Source: DASZOC01 sp035550975
GTDB taxonomy: Bacteria; Actinomycetota; CADDZG01; WHSQ01
Length of the DNA: 38,433 bases
NCBI GenBank assembly: GCA_035550975.1
Contig: DASZOC010000010.1
Location: 1-38,433, forward strand
Direction: 5' to 3'
Under the pieces are notes generated by a model, which saw nothing but the letters and a program-made list of their open reading frames with translations, ran no database searches and was not told the origin of the DNA. Positions 8,521 to 15,618 of this stretch are shown piece by piece; position 1 is the first letter of the stretch; each line of letters starts with the position of its first letter. Made by a program: the position numbers and the translations under genes.

Positions 8521-9932
8521 GACTCGTCCTCGGTCGGCGCGACGGGACCCGGCTCGGGCGTGATCTCCTTCGCCTCCGGCGCGCCGCTCGGCTCCGGCTC
8601 CGCGGGCTGACCCTTCGTCGGCGCGCTGGGAACCGGCTTGTCGACCTCGACGGGCGTCGGGCCCCGCTTGATCCCGCGCTCGGCCTTCACGCGCGCGACC
8701 TTGGCGCGCGCTTCGGCGACCTGGGGCGACGACCCCTTCGCGCGCTGTTCTTCGAGCACCTGCCGGTAGACCTCCTCGGGATCCTCGGTCCGCTCGAGAG
8801 CGATCGGTTTCGGGTCCTCGTGCGGCACCTCGACGTTCGGCCCGGGTTCGGCCTGGAACTGCGCTTTCTGCGCCGGCGTCAGCTCAGCAGGTTCCTCCGC
8901 GGGGACCGCTTCGGCGTCCGACGGTCCTGCAGGCTCGCCGCTTCGCTCTGCTCCGGAAGTGGCCGCTGACGCGGACGCTTCCTCCGCAACTCGCCCTCCG
9001 GACGCGTCCGATGCCTCCGCTGGTCCGGGTTCCTTGGCGACGCGCGGCTCCGATGGCGCTCCCTGGTCCTTCGTCTCCTCGGTCATCTGCGCCGGCTGCT
9101 CCTTCGGAGCTTCGGGGCCGCCGACGGTCATCGTCTCGTCCTTCTGCTCGCCCTCCGGCAGCGTCTCGGTCGGACGAGCGGGCTCGGTCGCCGCGCTCGA
9201 ACCCTTCGGCGCAGCCTCCGCCTGCTCGGGACGCGCCTCGACCGCGGACGCGGTCGTCGTCGCGGGACGGGCTCCGGTCGCCGCGGTCGTCGGTGCCGCC
9301 GCGGCGGGTGCCTCCGGTGCCGCCATCTCCGGCTCGGGCTGCCCCGGCAACAGCGCGCCCTCCTCCAGCGGAGGCGGCGGAAGCACCGTGGCCATCCAGT
9401 CCGACAGCCGTTCCTTCTCGTGCGTCAGATTACGGATGTCGTATTCGGCGTATTCGAACTCGCGGCTCCAGAAGAGCGCGTCGTAGGGGCAGACCTCGAC
9501 GCAGATCCCGCAGTACATGCACAGCGCGTAGTCGATCGCGAACCGGTCGAGCACGTTCCGCTTGCGCTGACGTCCGCCCTCGCGTTTCGGCGGCAGCGTC
9601 TCCTTGTGCGAGTCGATGTAGATGCACCAGTCGGGACACTCGCGACCGCAGAGCATGCAGACGGTGCAGTTCTCTTCCTTCAGCGCGATCACGCCGCGCG
9701 TCCGCGGGGAGAGGTCCTGGCGCTCGTCCGGGTACTGGATCACCGAGTTGCGCTTGAAGAGGTGCTTCAAGGTCACGGCCATGCCTTTGAGAAGGCCGAT
9801 CCCCAATGTCATGCCGCGGGCTTTCTTCAGGCGCGTCTGCTCGTAACGTGCCGCCGCGTCGGGAAACGACTTCTCGCCCGTCGACCCCACGCCGGCGGAC
9901 GCGTCGGAGACGCGCTTCTCGTCTAGCGCCAT
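8517..9932 (-). CDS. nuoI: Complex I subunit I with two 4Fe-4S clusters and a long C-terminal extension
   Basis: 471 aa, far longer than the usual 160-220 for NuoI. Residues 1-185 are a normal NuoI. Cluster ligands are C89, C92, C95, C99 (CTVCMLCGREC) and C138, C141, C144, C148 (CMYCGICVEVC). Residues from about 186 to 383 are a low-complexity Ala/Pro/Glu/Thr linker. Residues 384-420 form a two-helix-like module starting DPEEVYRQVLEEQ, followed by another Pro/Glu-rich tail. The module recurs at the N-terminus of the cupredoxin at 31835-32863. The ATG at 9932 overlaps the nuoH end by 10 bases and has GGAG 8 bases upstream. With no NuoEFG in this operon, NuoI is the likely entry point for electrons, so the tail may recruit the donor (inference). 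Confidence 0.92.
   Translation of the reverse strand: MALDEKRVSDASAGVGSTGEKSFPDAAARYEQTRLKKARGMTLGIGLLKGMAVTLKHLFKRNSVIQYPDERQDLSPRTRGVIALKEENCTVCMLCGRECPDWCIYIDSHKETLPPKREGGRQRKRNVLDRFAIDYALCMYCGICVEVCPYDALFWSREFEYAEYDIRNLTHEKERLSDWMATVLPPPPLEEGALLPGQPEPEMAAPEAPAAAAPTTAATGARPATTTASAVEARPEQAEAAPKGSSAATEPARPTETLPEGEQKDETMTVGGPEAPKEQPAQMTEETKDQGAPSEPRVAKEPGPAEASDASGGRVAEEASASAATSGAERSGEPAGPSDAEAVPAEEPAELTPAQKAQFQAEPGPNVEVPHEDPKPIALERTEDPEEVYRQVLEEQRAKGSSPQVAEARAKVARVKAERGIKRGPTPVEVDKPVPSAPTKGQPAEPEPSGAPEAKEITPEPGPVAPTEDES
8673..8783 (-). other. Shared DPEE(V/I)Y...AKGSS...VAE module in the NuoI tail
   Basis: It encodes NuoI residues 384-420. The pattern is an acidic start (DPEEVY), a likely helix (QVLEEQRAKG), an SS turn, and a second basic, Ala-rich helix (VAEARAKVARVKAERG). 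By eye 24 of 37 positions are identical to residues 3-39 of the cupredoxin at 31835-32863. It sits as an ordered-looking island between two low-complexity segments, as expected of a docking module on a flexible tether. Confidence 0.7.
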
Positions 9933-10963
9933 AGCTGCTCCGGCGCGTACAGGACCCAGGCCCCCGCGGCCAGCACGAGACCGAGCGAGACCGGGATCAT
10001 GAACTTCCACGCGAACTTCTGCAGCTGGTCCTCACGTAGACGCGGGAACGTGAAGCGGACCCACACGATGAAGAAGAACATGAACGCGAACTTGCCGAAG
10101 AACCACAGGATGCCGGGGATCGCCTCGAGCGGACCCCACGGGACGATGGGTCTGTAGCCGCCGAGGAACAACGTCGCTGCGATCGCGCTGAACGCGACCA
10201 TGTGTGCCATCTCGGCGAAGAAGAACCCGAAGATGAAGCGCATCCCGGAGTACTCCGTGAACGCGCCGGTGATGATCTCGGACTCCGCAACGGGCATGTC
10301 GAACGGCGGCAGGTTCATCTCGGCGATGTTGCCGACGAGGAACACGAGGAACGCGAGCAAGCCGATCCCCGGAGGCCACAGGAGGAACGGCCAGTCCTGC
10401 GCCTCCACGATGCCGGTGATCGACAGCGTGCCGGCAAGCATCGCGACCGCGGCTGCCGACAGCACGATCGGCAGCTCGTATGCGATCAGCTGCGCGGCCG
10501 CGCGCAACCCGCCGATCAACGCGTACTTGTTCGCCGACGACCAGCCCGCCATGAGCACCCCGATCACGCCGACCGACCCGATCGCCAGCAGGTAGAACAG
10601 ACCGATGTCGAGGTCCTCGATGATCAGCGTGCGGTCGATCGGGATCACGAGGAACAGCAAGATCACCGGGACGAAGATGACGGCCGGCGCCAGCGTGAAG
10701 ACCCGCCGGTCGGCGCGCTCCGGGATGATGTCTTCTTTGTAGATGAACTTGAGGCCGTCGGCCAATGTCTGCGCCCACCCGTGGAAGCCGCCGGCGTACA
10801 TGGGACCGAGACGATGCTGCAGGTGGCCGAGCTCCTTGTGCATCGCGTAGCCACCGGCGAGGGCGCCGACCGGCACCACCGTGAGGATCACGATCAGCTT
10901 GACGATCAACAGCTGCCACGCCGTGATCGTCACGGAGAGGCCGAACATCGAGATCTCGTACAT
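9923..10963 (-). CDS. nuoH: NADH-quinone oxidoreductase-type subunit H (11-subunit complex)
   Basis: 346 aa, about eight to nine membrane helices. It contacts the peripheral arm and lines the quinone channel. The family motif is recognisable but altered. The usual A-E-R-K before QxRxGPN reads A-M-H-K (40-43), and the following Q49 and R51 are kept (LQHRLGPM). Later the usual AETNRxPFDLxEAE appears as AEMNLPPFDMPVAE. The E-rich loop TEYSGMRF is intact. It starts 35 bases after nuoD. These changes suggest a quinone channel unlike that of the second complex in this window. Confidence 0.93.
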   Translation of the reverse strand: MYEISMFGLSVTITAWQLLIVKLIVILTVVPVGALAGGYAMHKELGHLQHRLGPMYAGGFHGWAQTLADGLKFIYKEDIIPERADRRVFTLAPAVIFVPVILLFLVIPIDRTLIIEDLDIGLFYLLAIGSVGVIGVLMAGWSSANKYALIGGLRAAAQLIAYELPIVLSAAAVAMLAGTLSITGIVEAQDWPFLLWPPGIGLLAFLVFLVGNIAEMNLPPFDMPVAESEIITGAFTEYSGMRFIFGFFFAEMAHMVAFSAIAATLFLGGYRPIVPWGPLEAIPGILWFFGKFAFMFFFIVWVRFTFPRLREDQLQKFAWKFMIPVSLGLVLAAGAWVLYAPEQLWR

Positions 10964-10998
10964 CTAGCGGCGGACCTCCCCGCGACACCAGTCCGCCG

Positions 10999-12183
10999 TC
11001 ATCGGTCGATGTCCCCGAGCACGAAGAAGAAGCTTCCGAGGATCGCGATCATGTCGGAGACCAACGTTCCGCGTAGCACCGGGGGCAGCGCGGACACGTT
11101 GTTGTAGCTGGGCGTGCGGATCTTCAAGCGGTAGGGCTTCTTGTCACCGTCGGACACGAGGTAGTAGCCGAGCTCGCCGAGCGAGTTCTCGGCCCGCACG
11201 TAGGCCTCGCCTTCGGGGATCTGGACGACGCGCGGCACCTTGCCGAGGATCGGACCCGGAGGGATGCCTTCGATCGCCTGCTCGACGATCTTCGCCGACT
11301 CCACGACCTCGTGGACCAGGACCCAGAAGCGGTCGAAGCAGTCGCCGTTCGGAGCCGTCGACACCTGCCAGTCGAACTCGTCGTAGACGAGGTAGGGCTC
11401 GTCCTTCCGCACGTCCATGTCGATCCCCGAGCCACGTGCGATCGGGCCCGACACGCCGTAGTTGTACGCCGTCTGCTTGTCGAGGATGCCCACGTCGATC
11501 GTCCGCCCCTTGAAGATCTCGTTGCCGATCAGCAGGTCCTCGTAGTCCGGCAGCCGCGCGATCACCTGCCGGACGGCAGCGAGGGCGCTGGCGTAGAAAC
11601 CGCGCGGAACGTCTTCTTTGAGGCCCCCGGGACGCATGAACCCGAAGTGCATCCGGCCCCCCGTGACGTCCTCCAGGACGCGCTGGATGTCCTCCCGCTC
11701 TCGGAACGCGTAGAAGGTCGGCGTGATCGCACCCAGCTCGGCACCGAAGCTGGCGAAGAACATCAAGTGATTGAGGATCCGGTTCATCTCGACCATGATC
11801 ACGCGCAGGTACTGCGCGCGCCGTGGCACCTCGATGCCCATCATCTTCTCGACGACCATCGCGAGCGGGAGCTCGTTGTTGATGCCGGAAAGCCAGTCCA
11901 TGCGCGATACGAGGTTCGTGATCTGCCGGTAGTCGCGCGCCTCGACGAGCTTCTCGTAGCCGCGGTGCATGTAACCGATGACAGGTTCGGCGTCGGTGAG
12001 GACCTCGCCGTCGATCGTGGCGAGCAGACGGAACACCCCGTGCGTCGCAGGATGTTGCGGACCGACGTTGAGGACCATCTCCTGGGTCCCCATCGAGTCG
12101 CTGCGCTGCTTCACGGCTTCGGCTATCTCGCGGGTCGCCGCGTCATCCGCGAGCTGGCCGGCTCCGCCTCCCTGCATCACCAT
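10999..12183 (-). CDS. nuoD: NADH-quinone oxidoreductase-type subunit D, 49-kDa (11-subunit complex)
   Basis: 394 aa from the ATG at 12183. It builds the quinone-reduction pocket with NuoB. The quinone-site histidines are in GPQHPATHG (H44 and H48) and the catalytic tyrosine is Y85 (EARDYRQ, matching Tyr87 of the Thermus subunit). The C-terminus VLRGTLVSDMIAILGSFFFVLGDIDR is the standard ending. In-frame alternatives are the ATG at 12177 and a GTG at 12219 that would overlap nuoC. The first 30 residues are poorly conserved, so the exact start is uncertain. Confidence 0.93.
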   Translation of the reverse strand: MVMQGGGAGQLADDAATREIAEAVKQRSDSMGTQEMVLNVGPQHPATHGVFRLLATIDGEVLTDAEPVIGYMHRGYEKLVEARDYRQITNLVSRMDWLSGINNELPLAMVVEKMMGIEVPRRAQYLRVIMVEMNRILNHLMFFASFGAELGAITPTFYAFREREDIQRVLEDVTGGRMHFGFMRPGGLKEDVPRGFYASALAAVRQVIARLPDYEDLLIGNEIFKGRTIDVGILDKQTAYNYGVSGPIARGSGIDMDVRKDEPYLVYDEFDWQVSTAPNGDCFDRFWVLVHEVVESAKIVEQAIEGIPPGPILGKVPRVVQIPEGEAYVRAENSLGELGYYLVSDGDKKPYRLKIRTPSYNNVSALPPVLRGTLVSDMIAILGSFFFVLGDIDR

Positions 12184-12208
12184 CGTTCGGATCTCGACTG
12201 GTCTACGG

Positions 12209-12763
12209 TCACCGGCCACCCGCCGCGGCCTCTTCGGGATCCTTCGCGCCGGGCCACTCCTTGATCGCGCGCGACGGCAGCTTGAAGCTTCGGCGACCGG
12301 GATGCCCGACGAAGTCTTCGGGGAGATAGAGGTTCACGAGGTTGGGGTGCCCGTCGAAGTCGATGCCGAACATCTCGTTGGTCTCGCGCTCGTGCCACAG
12401 CGCGCCCTTGAACACATCGCTGATCGAAGGGCACACCGGGTTGTCCAGGTCGACCGGCACGTGGATGTTCACGTGGATCGCGTGGTCCGGCGAGTAGAGG
12501 TGGATCAAGACCTCGAGCCCGCCTGCGTTGTCGCTCTCGGCGCCGCCGAACTCCGTGCGGTCGATCGCCGAGAGGAACGTGAAGAACTCGTAACGGAGGC
12601 CGTCGGTCGTCTGCAGCGTGCGAACGACTTCGACCAGGTTCGCGGGGGCACACTGGAGGTCGACCTGCCCGTGGTTCAAACCGAGGTCACGCGCGGTGTC
12701 GCCGAGCGCCGTGCGGACGCGATCGAGCGCGTCTTCGGAGCTCACCCTTTCGACGATCGGCAT
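12209..12763 (-). CDS. nuoC: NADH-quinone oxidoreductase-type subunit C, 30-kDa (11-subunit complex)
   Basis: 184 aa, the peripheral-arm subunit that packs on NuoD. The signature around 126-150 reads HERETNEMFGIDFDGHPNLV. The usual ending GHPLRKDY is replaced by GHPGRRSF, a departure from NADH-linked relatives. The ATG overlaps the nuoB TGA by one base (TGATG), and upstream in-frame codons run through nuoB. NuoC and NuoD are separate proteins here, not fused. Confidence 0.9.
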   Translation of the reverse strand: MPIVERVSSEDALDRVRTALGDTARDLGLNHGQVDLQCAPANLVEVVRTLQTTDGLRYEFFTFLSAIDRTEFGGAESDNAGGLEVLIHLYSPDHAIHVNIHVPVDLDNPVCPSISDVFKGALWHERETNEMFGIDFDGHPNLVNLYLPEDFVGHPGRRSFKLPSRAIKEWPGAKDPEEAAAGGR

Positions 12764-13293
12764 CAGATGCCTCCGGCGAGACCCGGCTCGGGGATGTGGG
12801 GGATCTCCGCGACGTGGCCTTTCCACTTCTCGCGGATGTCTTCGTCCTGGATCATCTGCTGCAACCGGATCACGCCCTGGAGCAACGCCTCGGGCCGCGG
12901 CGGGCAGCCGGGGACGTAGACGTCGACGGGGATGATCTGGTCGACGCCTTTGGTCACCGAGTAGGAGTCCCAGTAAGGGCCGCCGCAGTTGGCGCAGCTA
13001 CCCATCGAGATCACGTACTTCGGCTCGGGCATCTGGTCGTAGACCCGCTTCAACGGGGCGGCCATCTTGTCGGTGACGGTGCCGGCGACGACGAGGAGGT
13101 CGGCCTGCCGGGGCGAGGCGGGGAACGGGATCACCCCGAACCGGATGATGTCGAACTTCGTCGCGAACGCGGCCCCCATCTCGATGCCGCAGCACGCGAG
13201 GCCGAACTGCATGCACCACAGCGAGTACTTGCGGGACCAGTTCAGCAGCCACGACGCGGGGCCGGGGAGCTTCACTTTCTCCATCACAGCCAT
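12763..13293 (-). CDS. nuoB: NADH-quinone oxidoreductase-type subunit B with cluster N2 (11-subunit complex)
   Basis: 176 aa. It holds the terminal 4Fe-4S cluster N2, which passes electrons to quinone. All four ligands are present: C34 and C35 (LACCGIEM), C100 (MGSCANCGG) and C130 (VPGCPPRPE). There is a C-terminal extension of about 30 residues after the canonical end. The start is either ATG 13293 (MAVMEK, overlapping nuoA by 10 bases) or ATG 13284 (MEKVK, TGATG overlap). Neither has a strong ribosome site. Confidence 0.94.
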   Translation of the reverse strand: MAVMEKVKLPGPASWLLNWSRKYSLWCMQFGLACCGIEMGAAFATKFDIIRFGVIPFPASPRQADLLVVAGTVTDKMAAPLKRVYDQMPEPKYVISMGSCANCGGPYWDSYSVTKGVDQIIPVDVYVPGCPPRPEALLQGVIRLQQMIQDEDIREKWKGHVAEIPHIPEPGLAGGI

Positions 13294-13685
13294 TCGAGGA
13301 CCCTTTTCTTGATGGCGTAGAGCAGCGCCAGGGCCAGGATCCCGATGAAGATGATCATCTCGACGAAGGCCTGTGTCCCGAGCCGCTCGAAGACGAGCGC
13401 CCAGGGGAACAGGAAGATCGCCTCCACGTCGAAGACGACGAACAGCAGGGCGAAGACGTAGTAGCGGACGTTCGACTGAGCCCATCCCTGGCCGATCGGG
13501 TCGATGCCCGATTCGTAGGTCGTGAGCTTCTCGTAGTGGGGAACGCTCGGACGCAGCAGCTTCGACAATGCGAGGGTGCCGAACACGAGGAGCATGCCGA
13601 CGACGACGAAGATCCCGATCGTGACGTACTGGCCGAAGTAGCCCTCAGGCACTTGAGGTGTTCGCTCCCTGCGTCGGGTGGTCAC
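13284..13685 (-). CDS. nuoA: NADH-quinone oxidoreductase-type subunit A (11-subunit complex)
   Basis: 133 aa, three membrane helices, first gene of operon 1. The conserved loop reads YESGIDPIGQ (57-66). The Cys of the usual YECG, equivalent to the redox-active ND3 loop cysteine in mitochondria, is Ser here, whereas the second NuoA of this window keeps Cys. FDVEAIFLFPWA is the standard helix 2 motif. It starts at a GTG with a basic N-terminus. The 5' side faces a divergent protease gene, so its promoter must lie in 13686-13818. Confidence 0.92.
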   Translation of the reverse strand: MTTRRRERTPQVPEGYFGQYVTIGIFVVVGMLLVFGTLALSKLLRPSVPHYEKLTTYESGIDPIGQGWAQSNVRYYVFALLFVVFDVEAIFLFPWALVFERLGTQAFVEMIIFIGILALALLYAIKKRVLEWL

Positions 13686-13818
13686 GGAAGGTCCAAAACC
13701 CCTGGAAACAGGCCAGAAACTAACACCTGGTCCCGCGCGCTCAGCGCCTCGTTCGTTCGTTCGTGAACCACCGCGCGGACGCCGTTGCTAAGCGCTACGC
13801 GCACCTACGATGAACGCC
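13686..13818. promoter_or_regulatory. Divergent promoter region between nuoA (operon 1) and the protease gene
   Basis: This stretch must carry the promoter of the 11-subunit operon. On the minus strand TAGTTT (13717-13722) could be its -10, with no convincing -35. On the plus strand TACGAT (13806-13811) lies exactly 7 bases before ATG 13819, a leaderless arrangement. A short repeat sits in between: three GTTC units (13751-13762), then GT and GAAC (to 13768), which makes a GTTC/GAAC inverted pair. No Rex-type palindrome is present, unlike in front of operon 2. Confidence 0.35.
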
Positions 13819-14622
13819 ATGGACGACGGAAGTTGGAACGACCCGACGGAGCCCGACGACTGGAGCGAGCCCTCGGACATCCCGCGCTCGGGTGCCGTCC
13901 GGATGATCGCTCTCGTCCTGATCCTTGCTCTGGGGGCCGCGTACGCGGGTGCCTACCTGATCTCGGCGCTCCGCCAGAGCGACCCTGCGGTCCCGCTGGA
14001 AGCCGTCGCCGACCCGAAAGGGTTCAAGTTCCTCGCGCTCGATCCCGCCTCGGGCCAGCCGGTGCGCTACGACCCGTGCACGCCGTTGCGCTGGGTGTTC
14101 AACCCGGCGAACGCACCGAACGGAGGCTTCCGCGACGTCCGTAAAGCGATAGCGCTGACGGCCGAGGCGACCGGTATCGAGTTCGTCTACGAGGGGGAGA
14201 CCGACGAACCGGTCGGTCCCGATCGGGAGCCGTTCCAGCCCGAACGTTACGGAGACCGCTGGGCGCCGTTGTTGATCGGGTGGATGGCTCACGACTCCGA
14301 GATCTTCGCGATCGACGATGTCGGAGTGGCCGGTAGCGCGGTGGTCGAGAACGGCGATGGCCGTCTCGTCTACGTCTCGGGCCGCGTCGCGTTGAACGGT
14401 TCGGAGCAGTTGGCGAACGGCTTCGCCCCCGGGAAGACGTGGGGCAAGGTCGTCCTGCACGAGCTCGGCCACGTCCTCGGCCTCGACCACGTCGAGGACC
14501 CCGCGCAGGTCATGCACGCGAGCCTCGTGTCGTCACCCGCAGTGTGGGGCACCGGCGACCTCGCCGGCCTGACACAGCTCGGCCGCCTGGGAGGCTGCGT
14601 CCAGACGCCGGCCCCGGGGTAG
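13819..14622 (+). CDS. Membrane-anchored matrixin-like zinc metalloprotease
   Basis: 267 aa from ATG 13819. An acidic cytoplasmic N-terminus of about 28 residues precedes one membrane helix (about 29-50), so the catalytic part should lie outside the membrane. The metzincin zinc motif HELGHVLGLDH gives ligands H214, H218 and H224 and the base E215. The Met-turn is VMHAS soon after. The upstream region RWVFNPANAP and the GGFRDVRKAIALTAEATGI helix resemble matrixin (peptidase M10A-like) domains. ATG 13810 is an in-frame alternative, but a TACGAT -10 box 7 bases before 13819 favours the later start. The substrate is unknown. Confidence 0.82.
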   Translation: MDDGSWNDPTEPDDWSEPSDIPRSGAVRMIALVLILALGAAYAGAYLISALRQSDPAVPLEAVADPKGFKFLALDPASGQPVRYDPCTPLRWVFNPANAPNGGFRDVRKAIALTAEATGIEFVYEGETDEPVGPDREPFQPERYGDRWAPLLIGWMAHDSEIFAIDDVGVAGSAVVENGDGRLVYVSGRVALNGSEQLANGFAPGKTWGKVVLHELGHVLGLDHVEDPAQVMHASLVSSPAVWGTGDLAGLTQLGRLGGCVQTPAPG

Positions 14623-14651
14623 CCGAATGATGCCGCTGCCGGGGCCGGCGT
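14605..14651. terminator. 13-bp perfect stem, likely bidirectional terminator
   Basis: ACGCCGGCCCCGG (14605-14617) is perfectly complementary to CCGGGGCCGGCGT (14639-14651) across a 21-base loop that contains the TAG stop of the protease gene. There is no T-run, as is common for GC-rich terminator-like hairpins. It lies between two convergent genes, the protease and the 36-aa protein, so it could serve both. Confidence 0.55.
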
Positions 14652-14666
14652 TCCGTACGACGCGTG

Positions 14667-14777
14667 TCATGCAGGCCTGTGCGTGATCCAGTCGTCGCCG
14701 TCGCGGCTGTCGACGCCGAGGGTGACGGCCAGCGCCACGAAGAGACCGATCAAGGTCATGATCAGAATCGCTTCCAT
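14667..14777 (-). CDS. Small single-pass membrane protein, 36 aa
   Basis: ATG at 14777 follows a very strong, extended purine-rich ribosome-binding site (AGGAGGAGGAGAAGG, ending right at the ATG). The protein MEAILIMTLIGLFVALAVTL is one membrane helix, followed by a short hydrophilic tail beginning GVDSRDGDDW and a TGA stop. I know of short actinobacterial proteins with a helix followed by a similar GVDSR-type tail, but none with a function I can state. It is probably co-transcribed with the 52-aa gene 55 bases upstream. The strong ribosome site and clean topology support a real gene. Confidence 0.6.
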   Translation of the reverse strand: MEAILIMTLIGLFVALAVTLGVDSRDGDDWITHRPA

Positions 14778-14832
14778 CCTTCTCCTCCTCCTTTCCCTGC
14801 TCCCGATCCGATGGGCATACGAGCGAGACCGC

Positions 14833-14991
14833 TCATCCCGAGGGCACGACCGAGGCGACCCGGGCGCACGGGCCGCCCGCTACCGTCGCGCCGGGCGACG
14901 CGGCCGCTGCGGGCGAGGCGATGCCGGTGGCGGCTGCGGCCAGGTCCCGGTGGTGCTGGTTCGCCAGGTCGAGCAAGAGATACGGGTGCAT
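14833..14991 (-). CDS. Small protein, 52 aa, divergent from the CGNR regulator
   Basis: It begins MHPYLLLDLANQHHRDLAAA, an amphipathic helix-like start, followed by an Ala/Gly/Pro-rich tail containing one Cys. A purine-rich GGGAAAGG lies just before the ATG at 14991. It reads away from the CGNR regulator gene; the gap is 72 bases and carries a promoter and an inverted repeat. I do not recognise a function. Because the second half is compositionally biased, the reading frame could be fortuitous, but position and ribosome site favour a real gene. Confidence 0.5.
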   Translation of the reverse strand: MHPYLLLDLANQHHRDLAAAATGIASPAAAASPGATVAGGPCARVASVVPSG

Positions 14992-15019
14992 TGCCTTTCC
15001 CTTCGTAAGGACCTATACT
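14991..15019 (+). promoter_or_regulatory. Sigma-70-type promoter of the CGNR regulator gene
   Basis: TTGCCT (14991-14996) and TATACT (15014-15019) are separated by 17 bases, close to the textbook -35/-10 pair and unusually strong for this GC-rich window. The start of transcription would be near 15026, giving a leader of about 38 bases with a GGGAGG ribosome site at 15047-15052. Confidence 0.6.
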
Positions 15020-15034
15020 ATTGATGGTTCTTAC
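15005..15034. promoter_or_regulatory. Operator-like inverted repeat over the divergent promoter
   Basis: GTAAGGACC (15005-15013) and GGTTCTTAC (15026-15034) match as inverted repeats at 8 of 9 positions with a 12-base spacer. The -10 box TATACT lies in the spacer, so a bound dimer would block or modulate transcription. It sits between the CGNR regulator and the small-protein genes, the usual place for an autoregulatory site. Confidence 0.5.
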
Positions 15035-15063
15035 ACAGTAGGGGACGGGAGGTAAGAAGTCAA

Positions 15064-15618
15064 GTGGATTTCAGTCATTACAGCGACCAGTGCATCATGG
15101 CCGCGGCGGACCTCGTGAACACGCGGGGGCATCCCAGCGGCCGCGAGCACATGGGCACTCCCGAGCTCGCGGCAAGATTCCTCGCCGACCACGGCTTCTC
15201 GGGGGCAGAGCACGTGAGCGCCGAGGATCTCACCGAGCTCCACCGGGTGCGCGACCGCCTCGAGGACGTCTTCTTCGCCGGTGACGACCAAAAGGCCACC
15301 GGGATCGTCAACGACCTGCTCAGCGAATACGAGGTGAAGCCGCACCTGACCGATCACGACGGGAGGTGGCACTTCCACTACGCGCCGGAGGACACGCCCA
15401 TCGGCCGGCGCGTCGCGTCCGACGTCGTCATGGGAGTGGCGACGCTGATCGCCGACTACGGCTTCGAGCGGTTCGGCATCTGTGCGGCCGACGATTGCGA
15501 GGACGTGTTCGTCGACACCTCACGCAACCGATCGCGCCGCTACTGCAACGACGTGTGCTCGTCGCGTACGAACGTGGCGGCTTACCGAGCGCGCGCGAAG
15601 GCGAAGACGCGCGGCTAG
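15064..15618 (+). CDS. CGNR zinc-finger transcriptional regulator (ABATE-type)
   Basis: 184 aa. The N-terminal part (about 10-130) resembles the ABATE-like stress-sensor domain that begins with a DLVNTR-type motif (ADLVNTRGHP). The C-terminus is a CGNR-type zinc finger with C140, C145, C161 and C165, followed by the family motif NVAAYRAR. The CGNR tetrad itself reads CSSR. Proteins of this family are usually DNA-binding regulators; ligand and targets are unknown. The start is a GTG with GGGAGG 11 bases upstream. It probably controls itself and the divergent small genes. Its TAG stop shares the bases CTAG with the TAG of nuoN on the other strand. Confidence 0.85.
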   Translation: MDFSHYSDQCIMAAADLVNTRGHPSGREHMGTPELAARFLADHGFSGAEHVSAEDLTELHRVRDRLEDVFFAGDDQKATGIVNDLLSEYEVKPHLTDHDGRWHFHYAPEDTPIGRRVASDVVMGVATLIADYGFERFGICAADDCEDVFVDTSRNRSRRYCNDVCSSRTNVAAYRARAKAKTRG

